Positions 1-8,943 of a DNA stretch of 64,000 nt are shown piece after piece. The translations under genes and the position numbers were made by a program. The stretch's first letter is position 1. Each line of letters opens with the position of its first letter. Below the pieces are notes generated by a model, which was given only the letters and a program-made list of their open reading frames with translations, was not told where the DNA came from and did not search any database. This DNA is from Hyphomicrobiales bacterium. GTDB taxonomy: Bacteria > Pseudomonadota > Alphaproteobacteria > Rhizobiales > Aestuariivirgaceae. Location: assembly GCA_025359215.1 (NCBI GenBank), contig JANYHE010000050.1, forward strand, positions 22,754 to 86,753, in the 5' to 3' direction.

Positions 1-1
1 G

Positions 2-949
2 GCACAAATGACAGTGCCTGAACTGAAAAAACGTAATTATCCCGAGCGCATGATTGTTGGCACATTGGCGGGCCCTGCAACTTTGGGACTTATGATTCCA
101 CCTTCTATTATGATGGTGGTTTATGGCGCCATGACCAATGAATCGATTGCTGCCATCAGCATTGCGGGCATTATTCCCGGGCTGGTTTTGGCGGCAATAT
201 TTACGGCTTACGTTGCGATTACTTGCACATTTATGAAAGACTTTAACCCAACGCCAGAACCAATTACAACCTGGCGTGAAAAAATCTATGCGACGCGGCG
301 ATTAATCCCCGTTGTCTTGCTCATGTCGTTGGTGTTGGGCACAATGTTTGTTGGCATTGCAACCGCGACAGAAGCTGCGGCCTTGGGTGTGGCAGGTGCA
401 CTCTCACTGGCTTGGTGGCAAGGCACGCTCAATTGGAAAAACTTCATCGACAGTTTGATGGCGGCCACACGCACATCGGCCATGATTGCGTTTGTGCTGC
501 TTGCAGGGTCTGCGCTTTCACTGGCGATGGGCTATACTGAATTGCCAAATCTGCTGGCAGATTGGGTTGCCACCATGCACCTTTCGGCCTTTGGTCTTTT
601 GATGGTGTTGCTTCTGCTGTATACTATTCTAGGTGGCTTTTTGGATGGTATTTCTTGCATCGTTTTAACGCTGCCACTGATTGAACCCATGTTGCGGGCT
701 GCAGGCATCGATATGATCTGGTTTGGCATATTCATGGTATTGGTGATTGAAAAAGCTCAGATTACGCCCCCTATCGGATTCAATCTGTTTGTTCTTCAAG
801 CCATGACCGGGCATAATATTTTCAAAATTGCGGCTTGGTCTTTCCCCATGTATCTGATCATGTTGGGCATGGTGTTTGTGATTATTGCTTTCCCCGGCTT
901 GGCAACATGGTTGCCGCACCAGATGATGCATGTGTTGCCGCCAAGCTAA
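2..949 (+). CDS. TRAP transporter large permease (DctM type), 5'-truncated by window edge
   Basis: This is the inner-membrane large subunit of a tripartite ATP-independent periplasmic transporter, which uses an ion gradient to import solutes delivered by a periplasmic binding protein. The frame is open to the left edge, and the ATG at 8 is probably an internal methionine. Only about 315 codons are present, against roughly 430 for the family, so the N-terminal quarter lies outside. Family features visible are the IPPSIMM stretch near residue 30, a TATEAAALG stretch near residue 120, KAQITPPIGFN near residue 250 and many hydrophobic segments. The small permease and the binding protein are not in the window, so the substrate cannot be named. 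A strong hairpin terminator follows at 969. Confidence 0.9.
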   Translation, partial: AQMTVPELKKRNYPERMIVGTLAGPATLGLMIPPSIMMVVYGAMTNESIAAISIAGIIPGLVLAAIFTAYVAITCTFMKDFNPTPEPITTWREKIYATRRLIPVVLLMSLVLGTMFVGIATATEAAALGVAGALSLAWWQGTLNWKNFIDSLMAATRTSAMIAFVLLAGSALSLAMGYTELPNLLADWVATMHLSAFGLLMVLLLLYTILGGFLDGISCIVLTLPLIEPMLRAAGIDMIWFGIFMVLVIEKAQITPPIGFNLFVLQAMTGHNIFKIAAWSFPMYLIMLGMVFVIIAFPGLATWLPHQMMHVLPPS

Positions 950-968
950 CGAGCAAAAAATTATGTAC

Positions 969-1003
969 AAAAAAACCGACCATCATAAATGGTCGGTTTT
1001 TTT
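969..1003. terminator. Bidirectional Rho-independent terminator
   Basis: An 8-bp stem (CCGACCAT at 976-983 and ATGGTCGG at 989-996) with a 5-nt loop is flanked by an A-run on the left and a seven-T run on the right. It can therefore terminate both the rightward TRAP permease gene and the leftward kinase-receiver operon that converge here. Confidence 0.9.
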
Positions 1004-1022
1004 ATTTCTATATTGCTGCAGT

Positions 1023-1490
1023 TTATGCGGCTGCGCGCTGGCATTCTGGTGGCAGGGCTACAATTTGTATCCAATAGTGTCCAACAGTTTTCACAATATC
1101 GACCAGTTTATCGAATGACACTGGCTTACAGATAAATGAATTCACGCCCAAATTGTATGTCTTGATAATGTCTTCCTCAGCTTTGGAAGTTGTCAGTATC
1201 ACGATCGGAATGCGGTGCAACTCAGCGGATTCTTTAATTTCCTTCAGCGCAGTCCGGCCATCTTTGCGTGGCATGTTGAGATCGAGCAAAATGAAGCCAG
1301 GATAAGGCTGCCCAGCAAGGCTGGAATATTTGCCCTCACGCTTGAGGTACTCCATCAATTCCATTCCATCTTCGACGAAATCGATTGGGTTGCCCAATTT
1401 CGATTCCTCAAAGGCATCGCGGATCATCATCCGGTCATCAGCATCATCATCAGCCACGACAATGCGAATTGGGAAGTTGGATTTTATCAT
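1023..1490 (-). CDS. CheY-like single-domain response regulator (Rcp1 type)
   Basis: This 155-residue stand-alone receiver domain has no output domain. It has the acidic pocket D14-D15-D16, the phosphoacceptor D70 (in LLDLNMP), T100 and K122, so it looks phosphorylatable. The composition, with a long loop before D70, resembles the Rcp1-like receivers paired with PAS or phytochrome-type kinases. Its ATG overlaps the stop of the upstream histidine kinase by 4 nt (ATGA), so the two are translationally coupled and are probably cognate partners. The output target cannot be told from the sequence. Confidence 0.9.
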   Translation of the reverse strand: MIKSNFPIRIVVADDDADDRMMIRDAFEESKLGNPIDFVEDGMELMEYLKREGKYSSLAGQPYPGFILLDLNMPRKDGRTALKEIKESAELHRIPIVILTTSKAEEDIIKTYNLGVNSFICKPVSFDKLVDIVKTVGHYWIQIVALPPECQRAAA

Positions 1491-3487
1491 TGCAATTGCT
1501 CCAAAGAATCTTGTTTTTGTGGAATTGTTATTGTGAATTTTGAACCTTCGCCGGGCTCACCATGGGCGACGATGAACCCACCGTGGCGCTCAACAATCTT
1601 TCGACAGGTGGCAAGGCCGATGCCGGTGCCTTCATATTCGTTGCGACTGTGCAGACGCTGGAAGATTGTGAAGATTTGATCTTTGAATTGATTATCAAAG
1701 CCAATGCCATTGTCTTCAATTGTGATAACCAACAGCGCCTCACCCTTCTCCCCGACCGTTTCAGTTGAATTGATTTTTATGATTGGGTTCACATCTGGCT
1801 TCTTGAACTTTAGCGCATTGCTTAAAAGATTTTGAATGAGCTGACGCAATTGAGTTGGATCGCCTTCAATCGTCGGCAATTGACCTTCCTCAATAGTCGC
1901 CTCGTTTTCTTCGATGCGAATTTGCAGATCAGATAAAACATCATTTAGAATATTACCAAGTGCCACAGGCTGGAATGGTTTGGCGTTGGTTGTCACACGA
2001 GAATACGACAACAGATCATTGATCAGGCGGCGCATGCGGCTTGCCGCATTATGCATACGGTCAACAAACATTTTACCATCGTCCGGCAAAATGTCGGAGT
2101 ATTTTTTGATCAGTCGATCGCCGAAGGCTTCAATTTTGCGCAGCGGTTCTTGCAAGTCGTGCGAAGCCACATAGGCAAAATCGATCAGTTCACGGTTTGA
2201 ATGCTCAAGCTTCTGCGTGTAAAGCAGCATCGTCTCAGCGTTCTTTTCCACTTCAGTAATGTCTTGATAGGTGGCAATGGTGCCACCATCTGGCATCGGT
2301 TCGTTCATCACCGCAATGATACGACCATCTTTCAGGCGCTGTTTAATTGTTGTGCGGGTGCTGAGGCGAGCAGGATCATTGCGTTCTGCCAAGGCCTTAT
2401 CGGCTTCTTCTTTTGTATAGTTGCCTAAGCTGACGCTGTATTCCATCAACCCACGCAACGTGATGCCTGGCTTTACGATCTCTGCAGAGAAGCCGTAAAT
2501 CTCTAAATAGCGCCGGTTCACCACGATCAATCGCTGTTCTTTATCGAACATGCAAAGGCCCTGAACCATGTTGCTCAAGGCCATATCAAAATGAAGGTTC
2601 TTGGCGTGCAGCTGTTGTGAAATGCGGAGCATTTCAAGCTCGCGCAATTTTAGCTCTGTGATGTCTGAACGCGTGCCAACGATGCCACCATCATCGGTGC
2701 GCTTTTCGGTGATCAGAATCCAGCGACCATCCGTTTGCTGCACTTCAACAGGTTCTGTTGGATTGCGGTGCCGCTCTAAACGCCAGGCCACATATTCTTC
2801 AGGTGAACGGCCATTCAAAACGAATGCGCCACGGCGAGTGGACTCGCGCAACAATTCAACTTTGGCCATGCCCGGCGCGATAATATCTGCGGCCAATGGG
2901 CTGTAATCGACATATTTCTTATTATAGAGCACCAATCGATCTGATGCATCATAGAGCGCAAAACCGTCGGCCATTACGTCAAGTGCATGAGTGAGGCGTG
3001 AACGCGATTTTTCGGCGATCATCTCAAACTGGGTGCTAAGATCAACACCTGATGCTGGTGTATCAATTTCACGGGCTGTTTCAACCACGGTGCCGTTGGG
3101 TAACCTGCGGCGGCGCACTTCAACAACACTGCCACTTGGTGCTGAATAGCGGAATGTATAAGCGGTGCCCGGAACCAGAGCTGTTACAATCCGTTCAATT
3201 TTATCGGTAATTTCAGCTTGAGGCACGTTCATGCGGTTATAGGAAATGCGGATCAATTCACGCAAATTTTTTCCTGAACTCGCTTCCGATGCTTGGTAAC
3301 CGCACAGTGATCTGTAAAGCGCATTGCAGGCAAGCAAGGAAAGGCCTGAGTCAAAAAGTGCCAAGCCAATGTCGGCACCTGCAAAGACATCCGCTATTTC
3401 CATACCAGACGTGTTGAGCGCTTCCATCTGCATGTCTTTACCAGCAACATCAGGAAGGTACGTCACACGATTTTCTGAATTGTTCAT
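1487..3487 (-). CDS. PAS-domain sensor histidine kinase
   Basis: This 666-residue cytoplasmic sensor kinase shows no clear membrane segment. Three PAS-like regions (about 35-140, 165-285 and 300-420) precede a HisKA dimerisation domain with H443 in ASHDLQEPL and a HATPase domain (N-box NLLSNALKFKK, a DNGIGF box and a GTGIGLA box). The ASHDLQEPL box is typical of phytochrome-like kinases, but no bilin-binding domain is seen. I chose the ATG at 3487, because GGGGA lies 7 nt upstream. A longer frame from GTG at 3520 has no ribosome-binding site. It is coupled to the receiver gene downstream. The signal sensed is unknown. Confidence 0.9.
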   Translation of the reverse strand: MNNSENRVTYLPDVAGKDMQMEALNTSGMEIADVFAGADIGLALFDSGLSLLACNALYRSLCGYQASEASSGKNLRELIRISYNRMNVPQAEITDKIERIVTALVPGTAYTFRYSAPSGSVVEVRRRRLPNGTVVETAREIDTPASGVDLSTQFEMIAEKSRSRLTHALDVMADGFALYDASDRLVLYNKKYVDYSPLAADIIAPGMAKVELLRESTRRGAFVLNGRSPEEYVAWRLERHRNPTEPVEVQQTDGRWILITEKRTDDGGIVGTRSDITELKLRELEMLRISQQLHAKNLHFDMALSNMVQGLCMFDKEQRLIVVNRRYLEIYGFSAEIVKPGITLRGLMEYSVSLGNYTKEEADKALAERNDPARLSTRTTIKQRLKDGRIIAVMNEPMPDGGTIATYQDITEVEKNAETMLLYTQKLEHSNRELIDFAYVASHDLQEPLRKIEAFGDRLIKKYSDILPDDGKMFVDRMHNAASRMRRLINDLLSYSRVTTNAKPFQPVALGNILNDVLSDLQIRIEENEATIEEGQLPTIEGDPTQLRQLIQNLLSNALKFKKPDVNPIIKINSTETVGEKGEALLVITIEDNGIGFDNQFKDQIFTIFQRLHSRNEYEGTGIGLATCRKIVERHGGFIVAHGEPGEGSKFTITIPQKQDSLEQLQ

Positions 3488-3639
3488 CAAATTATCCCCA
3501 ATTACGGCGTTATGACACACGAGTTCTGAAAGAAAGGTGAAAGAAACACGGTTAAAGGCAGGAAATTTGATTTTTCTATTATTAACGATTCAACTGTAAG
3601 AGATTGAAAGTAGTAATTTTTGTTTGTTAGGCTTTTTAC

Positions 3640-4590
3640 ATGTTGAGTACGACGGAACGTTCGATTGTATGTTGGCTATTGGCAGGCACAATCCTGATGG
3701 GTTTTTTAGTACCCGGAATTTCAGAAATATTTCAAAAATTTACATCGGCCAGTCTTTTAGTGATGATCATTTTATCCCTTATTCCAATGGGACGATTTGA
3801 TTTTGAACAGGTGTTCAGTCTTGATCGCAACGTGTGGCGCGTGGTTTTGTGGCAATTATTTGTATTGCCGGCCATTGTGGTTGCAGCCGCTCACTTAGCA
3901 AGAATTAGCCCATTGATAACCGTGTTGATGGTGACAACTGCATCGGCAGGATCGCTGTTTGCATCACCAACATTTGCCGAACTTTTGCAGGTGAACAAAC
4001 AGCGTGCTTTGCAATGCATGATCCTGTCCACATTCTTAATGCCGATATCTTATTTCATATTTTTCACCTTGGTCATGCATTCATCAGTGAACATCGATGT
4101 GATGAGCTTTCTCAATCGTTGTGTTATTTTTCTGGCGCTTCCACTTGGCCTGTTTCTGGTCTATATGGGATTTGCCAGAGCATTCCCCGAAAAGTTGGTG
4201 ATGACATTTGAAGGCGCGTCACGTCGCTTGACTATTTTAGCGTTAATCGTGTTTGGCCTGGGAATTGTGGGGCCAGCACGAGATTTATTCTGGAATCATT
4301 TCAACCAATTTGTTCTTTATCTTTTGGTGGTGATTTCGCTGGGCGCCGGCATGGCCTATCTCACAGCTGTGGTCATGTTCAGGCAGGGCATCAATGATGC
4401 TATTACCGCCAGCATCGTCAGTGGCTTTCGCAATGTTGGATTGGGATTTGTTTTATTGTCAGGCGTGTCTTCTGAAGATACGGCAGTCTATGTTGGTATT
4501 TCACAAATACCAATTTTCTTAGCGCCTCTGGTTTTGAGCTTTATTGTGCGTCGCAGCCGCTCGAACGAAGGCGTATTTGCCACCGCTTAA
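3640..4590 (+). CDS. BASS-fold (bile acid:sodium symporter-like) membrane transporter
   Basis: This 316-residue polytopic membrane protein has about nine or ten hydrophobic segments. The stretch SGFRNVGLGFVLL near residue 265 matches the conserved N/R-containing helix of the bile acid/arsenite BASS superfamily, and TTASAGSLFASP near residue 100 resembles the opposing crossover helix. It probably moves an organic anion with sodium, but the substrate cannot be assigned. It stands alone: the kinase gene upstream is divergent and the next operon starts 144 bp downstream. Confidence 0.65.
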   Translation: MLSTTERSIVCWLLAGTILMGFLVPGISEIFQKFTSASLLVMIILSLIPMGRFDFEQVFSLDRNVWRVVLWQLFVLPAIVVAAAHLARISPLITVLMVTTASAGSLFASPTFAELLQVNKQRALQCMILSTFLMPISYFIFFTLVMHSSVNIDVMSFLNRCVIFLALPLGLFLVYMGFARAFPEKLVMTFEGASRRLTILALIVFGLGIVGPARDLFWNHFNQFVLYLLVVISLGAGMAYLTAVVMFRQGINDAITASIVSGFRNVGLGFVLLSGVSSEDTAVYVGISQIPIFLAPLVLSFIVRRSRSNEGVFATA

Positions 4591-4596
4591 CGCAAG

Positions 4597-4660
4597 GCCT
4601 GCTGCTCCATTCTGGTAAGATTAAATTTACTATGTCGAATGGATTGTTGGTGCAGCAGGC
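4597..4660. repeat. Imperfect inverted repeat between two operons
   Basis: GCCTGCTGC (4597-4605) and CCATTC (4607-4612) are mirrored by GAATGG (4637-4642) and GCAGCAGGC (4652-4660). The halves would fold into an interrupted hairpin just after the transporter stop codon. No T-run follows. It could be a transcript end, a processing site or a regulator site upstream of the SGNH-MBOAT operon. Confidence 0.4.
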
Positions 4661-4734
4661 ATTTTACACACTGACTTTTACCATTATTTACCACCCTAGC
4701 CCCTACAACCATAGATAAGTTGCGGGGAAGTCGA

Positions 4735-5901
4735 GTGAGTAATCTTAGTTTAAATTTCAGTGAGTTACGGTCTGCCTCGGTAGCAACAGCTGCGCCGAAA
4801 GTGGCAAAAGGATTCAAGCCCTCACTCTTTGCATTATCGTTTTTGGTGGCCACACTGGCCGGTTTGGCTGGTGTTTGGAATGGCAACAAAACTTACGGAC
4901 CGGAAATGTATGCCGATGACGGCATGGTTCCAGCTGCTGAAGCTTTTAGCCGTGGCCAAAACTACGCTGTGTTTGATCTCAATCTGAATGTTCGCCATCT
5001 AAAAGATGAAACGATAGCAAGATTAACATCAACTCCAGATGTTGTAATTCTTGGCGCCAGCCAATGGCAGGAAGCGCATGCCGACCAACTGCCCGGTTAT
5101 AATATGTACAATGCGCATGTTCACCGCGATTATTGGGAAGATCCGCTGGCAGTTACCGAAATGCTGGTGCGCCATAACCGTCTTCCTAAAAAAATGATGA
5201 TCGCTGTTCGCGACTTGCAGTTTACATCTTTGTCCGATCGAAAAGATTACCTTTGGGAACCTGGCATTCCATTTTACCGCGACATGGCGGATCGTTTGGG
5301 AATTGAAAAAGAAAGCTATTGGGCGTCGCTGCCGATCAATCGCATCAAAGCACTGTTTTCGATTTCAATGCTGTTTGACAATCTTACCCGTTGGTACACT
5401 ACCAAAGAGCATCCTCATGCAACGACTGAGCGTCAATTTGATAGTCTCGATACGCTGTTGCCAGATGGATCAATTGTTTGGTCGAGGAACCACCTAAAAT
5501 TTTTCACTCAAGAGCGCGCACTGTCTGAAGTTTTAAAGCAGGTGGAGCTTCGCAAGAATAATACTTTGAATTTGGACCCCGCGGGCATAGCAGCCTTCGA
5601 GCACCTCTTGGATTACTTGAAGGCCCAAGGCGTGCAAGTTTACCTGACGCATCCTCCATACAATCCACTTTTTTATGATCGTATTCAGGGCACTCCTTTT
5701 GCGGAAGGCCTCGCGAAATTGGACGCATTGGTTCAGCGCTGGTCGAGAGAACGTGACATGCCAATCTTAGGAAGTTTCAATCCCTATGAAGTGGGATGTG
5801 ACCCTTCAATGTTTATTGATGCCGAACATTCAAATCCAAGCTGCATTGGCAAAGTGTTGGCACAATTTGCTGCCGTCGACCAAGCAAGGTCTAAGAAATA
5901 A
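4735..5901 (+). CDS. Membrane-anchored SGNH/AlgX-DltD-like protein
   Basis: This 388-residue protein has one N-terminal membrane helix (about 31-47) and an outward-facing remainder. The segment VVILGASQWQE with S109 fits the GxS nucleophile block of SGNH-fold esterases/acyltransferases, and D362/H365 near the C-terminus (IDAEH) fits the usual DxxH pair. Family knowledge: such proteins (DltD, AlgJ, AlgX) sit next to MBOAT proteins and transfer or hydrolyse acyl groups on surface polymers. I chose GTG 4735 because GGGGAAG lies at 4724-4730; the longer frame from TTG 4720 has no such site. Its stop overlaps the next start (TAATG). The SGNH assignment rests on two short motifs and on context. Confidence 0.65.
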   Translation: MSNLSLNFSELRSASVATAAPKVAKGFKPSLFALSFLVATLAGLAGVWNGNKTYGPEMYADDGMVPAAEAFSRGQNYAVFDLNLNVRHLKDETIARLTSTPDVVILGASQWQEAHADQLPGYNMYNAHVHRDYWEDPLAVTEMLVRHNRLPKKMMIAVRDLQFTSLSDRKDYLWEPGIPFYRDMADRLGIEKESYWASLPINRIKALFSISMLFDNLTRWYTTKEHPHATTERQFDSLDTLLPDGSIVWSRNHLKFFTQERALSEVLKQVELRKNNTLNLDPAGIAAFEHLLDYLKAQGVQVYLTHPPYNPLFYDRIQGTPFAEGLAKLDALVQRWSRERDMPILGSFNPYEVGCDPSMFIDAEHSNPSCIGKVLAQFAAVDQARSKK

Positions 5902-7406
5902 TGTCATTCACATCTTATCAATTCATTCTGCTGTTTTTGCCAATTTCTTATTTGGGCTTCTTGTTGGCTCATCGGTTGGGCGGGTGGCAATGGGCCATTA
6001 ATTTTCTGGCCGTTCTATCGCTCGCATTTTACGCCATGTGGGGTTTTTCCTTATTGATTATTCTGTTGGGTTCCTTGGCTTTCAACTATGGCGCAGGCAA
6101 TGTGATTGCCTGCCTTGGCAATAATCCAAAAGTTGCGCGCAATACACTCTTGGGAAGTATTGGTATCAATCTCGCGATTTTGGGCTATCTCAAATATACC
6201 AATTTCTTCATTGATCTTGCCAATCAAGCTACGGGTGCTGGTTTTGCCCACCATGATATTTTGGTTCCGCTTGGGGTTTCATTTTTCACCTTCATCCAAA
6301 TTGGCTATTTGATTGACGCGTTCAATGGCCAATTGCTGAAGCATGACATTGCAAGATATGTGGTGTTTGCAGCCTTCTTTCCGTGTGTGACAGCAGGGCC
6401 ATTGGTGATGCAACAGGAAATGATGGCGCAGCTGGATAATCCGCAGCAGCCAGCCTTTGATGCGCGTCGATTGATTGTGGGGCTCACCATGTTTGGTATG
6501 GGCTTGTTCAAGAAAGTTGTTCTCGCAGATACAATTGCACCCTTTGCAAACCAGGTGTTTGATGGGGCCGCTGCAGGGGTTACGCTCAGCCCTTCACTCG
6601 CTTGGATTGGTGCTGTGTGTTACACTTTACAGCTCTATTTCGATTTCTCTGGCTATTCAGACATGGCCATTGGCATTGGCACCATTTTCGGAATCAAGTT
6701 GCCACTGAATTTCGATTCACCTTTCAAGAGCACAAATATTTCAGAATTCTGGCGTCGTTGGCACATGACCATGACACGGTTTTTCACCAACTATATCTAC
6801 TCTGGCTTAGCCATGAAAGGCATGCGCAATAGTTCCAAATGGGGCTTTGGTCGGGTTGGTCGTTTTGTCTTGGTGGCCGCCATGCCTTCAACTGTCACCT
6901 TCTTGGTTGCAGGCGTTTGGCACGGTTCAGGTTGGAACTACGTTCTCTATGGTCTTTTGCACGGCGTTGCTATTGCGACATTCTTGGCTTGGCGTGAATT
7001 CTCCGCCATCAAGCTGCCTGCTGTCTTAGGTTGGGCTATAACATTGGTGACTGTGATCTCGGGGCTTGTGATGTTCCGTGCGGCCGACGTGCCAGCAGCA
7101 ATTGGCATTTACTCAAACATGTTGGGCCTTGCTTCACCGGGCACTGGAACTTTGGTGCTGGACAGTGCGCAGGCCTTGTCGATGGTGGTTCTATACGGCG
7201 CAATTACAATGCTGTTTCCAAACACGCAGCAAATCTTGCACCATGATTGGCCGGCCATTGATGTGAAGCCTGTAACATCGGCACTTGATGCTGGCCTGTT
7301 GGCATGGCGTCCTGCCATTGGCACGGCACTCGTGAGTGCTTGTTTATTCACCGTCGCGCTCACCTCAATCGGTAGCGGATCCAGTTTTCTATATTACAAA
7401 TTCTAA
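5901..7406 (+). CDS. MBOAT family membrane O-acyltransferase (AlgI/DltB-like)
   Basis: This 501-residue multi-helix protein belongs to the MBOAT family. It moves acyl groups from a cytoplasmic donor across the inner membrane to an extracytoplasmic acceptor. Diagnostic stretches are YFDFSGYSDMAIG (246-258), SEFWRRWHMT with H288, and AGVWHGSGWNY with the conserved catalytic H341. Length and motif order are those of AlgI/DltB proteins. It follows the SGNH-like gene with a 1-nt overlap and precedes the amino acid:carrier protein ligase by 15 nt. The neighbours suggest that its donor is an aminoacyl-carrier protein rather than acetyl-CoA. That is inference. Confidence 0.9.
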   Translation: MSFTSYQFILLFLPISYLGFLLAHRLGGWQWAINFLAVLSLAFYAMWGFSLLIILLGSLAFNYGAGNVIACLGNNPKVARNTLLGSIGINLAILGYLKYTNFFIDLANQATGAGFAHHDILVPLGVSFFTFIQIGYLIDAFNGQLLKHDIARYVVFAAFFPCVTAGPLVMQQEMMAQLDNPQQPAFDARRLIVGLTMFGMGLFKKVVLADTIAPFANQVFDGAAAGVTLSPSLAWIGAVCYTLQLYFDFSGYSDMAIGIGTIFGIKLPLNFDSPFKSTNISEFWRRWHMTMTRFFTNYIYSGLAMKGMRNSSKWGFGRVGRFVLVAAMPSTVTFLVAGVWHGSGWNYVLYGLLHGVAIATFLAWREFSAIKLPAVLGWAITLVTVISGLVMFRAADVPAAIGIYSNMLGLASPGTGTLVLDSAQALSMVVLYGAITMLFPNTQQILHHDWPAIDVKPVTSALDAGLLAWRPAIGTALVSACLFTVALTSIGSGSSFLYYKF

Positions 7407-7421
7407 GGGAAGGGCTTGAAA

Positions 7422-8633
7422 ATGAATATGCATATGAAAGATTTTACCGAGATTGCGTTGGAATTACCGCGCGAAGTTGACCGCGAGGTTGCGGGCGATA
7501 TTGAAAAGGAATCGGTTTTCGTTTCACCAATGATTGATCGCATCATTGTCAACAGCGATGGAAAAACTGCACGCCTTGTAACAAGGCCTGGTGCTGATCT
7601 TCAAGTGGCCACTGATAAGGCGTTACGCTTTTTGGCTGTGATGGTTCGCCAAGTTTCTGGTTTTGAAATTAAAGTTTTTGTGGACACAAAACGCAAAGAC
7701 ACAGGACCCTATCAGATTGGTGTGAATGACGGTTTAGTTGAGCGCGGGTGGATGCACGATTATGGCAAAGGTCAAGTGGCCTATAGCGGTCCAGTTTTAA
7801 AACTTGCGCAGTTGATCAACGAAAAATCGGGCCAACTTTATCACGCTGCATTTAATGCCATTGATGGACATTACCCCGCGATGATTGATGCCGACACTTT
7901 GCACAAGTGCGGCTATTTTGACTCGCATCCCAATGCTGTGACCTTTGTTGGCAACGTTGTTGAAGATTTCGATGCCATCGAAGAATTCCGTTTGGCCAAC
8001 TCCTGCTCAGAAGGTGCCTTGATGCCAAAGCAAGAGCACATCCACCATGATGGAATGTGTTTAAATCCAGCGGCTTGCTTCCCTTGCTACCCAACACTCA
8101 CAGGGCAGAAATTTGTTGAAGGTCAATGCTACACATGGCTCGGCCGTGTGTTCCGCTACGAGTCACGCAATATTAATGGCCTCGACCGCCTTTACGAATT
8201 CAACGTTCGCGAATTGGTGTTTGTTGGCGATGAAGATTATGTGCGCAGCTGCCGTGCCAAAGCCTTGCCAATCGTAGAAGAGTTGGCCTCATTCATAGAT
8301 ATTGATTGCCAAGTGCAAACCGCAACCGATCCGTTCTTCGCAACTGTTTCTGCTGCCAAAAAGTTCTGGCAGGCAGCACAGGAAGTGAAGAATGAAATCA
8401 AAATTCCTGCCCTAGGCAACGATGGCAGCCAAAAAATGCTGGCTTGTGGATCAATCAATCTCCACGGCAATTTCTTTGGCAAGCGCTTTGATTTTACCTG
8501 CGCCAATGGGGAACCTGCACAAACAGGTTGCGTTGGCCTTGGCATCGAACGTTGGGTTCTTGCTGCATTTACACAACATGGTTTTGAGCCTGCGCGTTGG
8601 CCCGAAGCTGTTCGTAACCGTATTTTTTCATAA
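7422..8633 (+). CDS. Seryl-tRNA-synthetase-like amino acid:[carrier protein] ligase
   Basis: This 403-residue class II aaRS-like enzyme has motif 2 in GRVFRYES (R245, E247) and motif 3 in GLGIERW (E376, R377). It has a cysteine-rich segment CLNPAACFPCYP (213-224). C222, E264 and C370 are spaced plausibly for the zinc site of atypical SerRS-type enzymes. There is no coiled-coil tRNA-binding arm. Known family members, described from Bradyrhizobium, activate small amino acids with ATP and load them on the phosphopantetheine of a partner carrier protein, not on tRNA. The carrier gene follows directly. About 80-90 N-terminal residues seem extra compared with the described enzymes. I chose ATG 7422 because GGGAAGGG lies at 7407-7414. 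The amino acid used is unknown. Confidence 0.85.
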   Translation: MNMHMKDFTEIALELPREVDREVAGDIEKESVFVSPMIDRIIVNSDGKTARLVTRPGADLQVATDKALRFLAVMVRQVSGFEIKVFVDTKRKDTGPYQIGVNDGLVERGWMHDYGKGQVAYSGPVLKLAQLINEKSGQLYHAAFNAIDGHYPAMIDADTLHKCGYFDSHPNAVTFVGNVVEDFDAIEEFRLANSCSEGALMPKQEHIHHDGMCLNPAACFPCYPTLTGQKFVEGQCYTWLGRVFRYESRNINGLDRLYEFNVRELVFVGDEDYVRSCRAKALPIVEELASFIDIDCQVQTATDPFFATVSAAKKFWQAAQEVKNEIKIPALGNDGSQKMLACGSINLHGNFFGKRFDFTCANGEPAQTGCVGLGIERWVLAAFTQHGFEPARWPEAVRNRIFS

Positions 8634-8654
8634 ACAAAACAGGGAAATTTAATC

Positions 8655-8912
8655 ATGCAACTCTATCAACTCATTGGCAATGTACTGGGCGTCAATCCTT
8701 CAGAATTGAACGAAGATTCAAATGCGCAGAATACTCCGAAGTGGGATTCTTTGCGCCACATCGAAGTTGTGTTCGCAATGGAAAATGCATTTCATGTGCG
8801 TTTTACAATGCCTGAAATCGCCAGCCTCAGAAAGCTTTCAGACATTCGCAAATTGCTTGAAGCCAAAAATGTTCGCTTCAACCAAGAGCAAGCGGAACGC
8901 AAGTTCGGTTAA
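8655..8912 (+). CDS. Acyl/aminoacyl carrier protein
   Basis: This 85-residue carrier protein has S32 in WDSLRH, which is the phosphopantetheine attachment motif. The fold is the usual small helical one, followed by a short charged tail. It lies 21 nt after the amino acid:carrier protein ligase, so it is very probably its aminoacyl acceptor. With the upstream MBOAT and SGNH-like proteins it completes a Dlt-like set, in which this gene plays the DltC role. An AGGGAA ribosome-binding site lies about 10 nt upstream. No phosphopantetheinyl transferase is nearby, so the general AcpS would have to activate it. Confidence 0.9.
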   Translation: MQLYQLIGNVLGVNPSELNEDSNAQNTPKWDSLRHIEVVFAMENAFHVRFTMPEIASLRKLSDIRKLLEAKNVRFNQEQAERKFG

Positions 8913-8943
8913 GCTTTTCATCAACGGGGGTTGAGTACAAAGA

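Noticed and set aside
7422..8633. Reading the ligase as a true seryl-tRNA synthetase
   Set aside because: It has no N-terminal coiled-coil tRNA arm, a zinc-type cysteine cluster is present, and a carrier protein gene is coupled to it.
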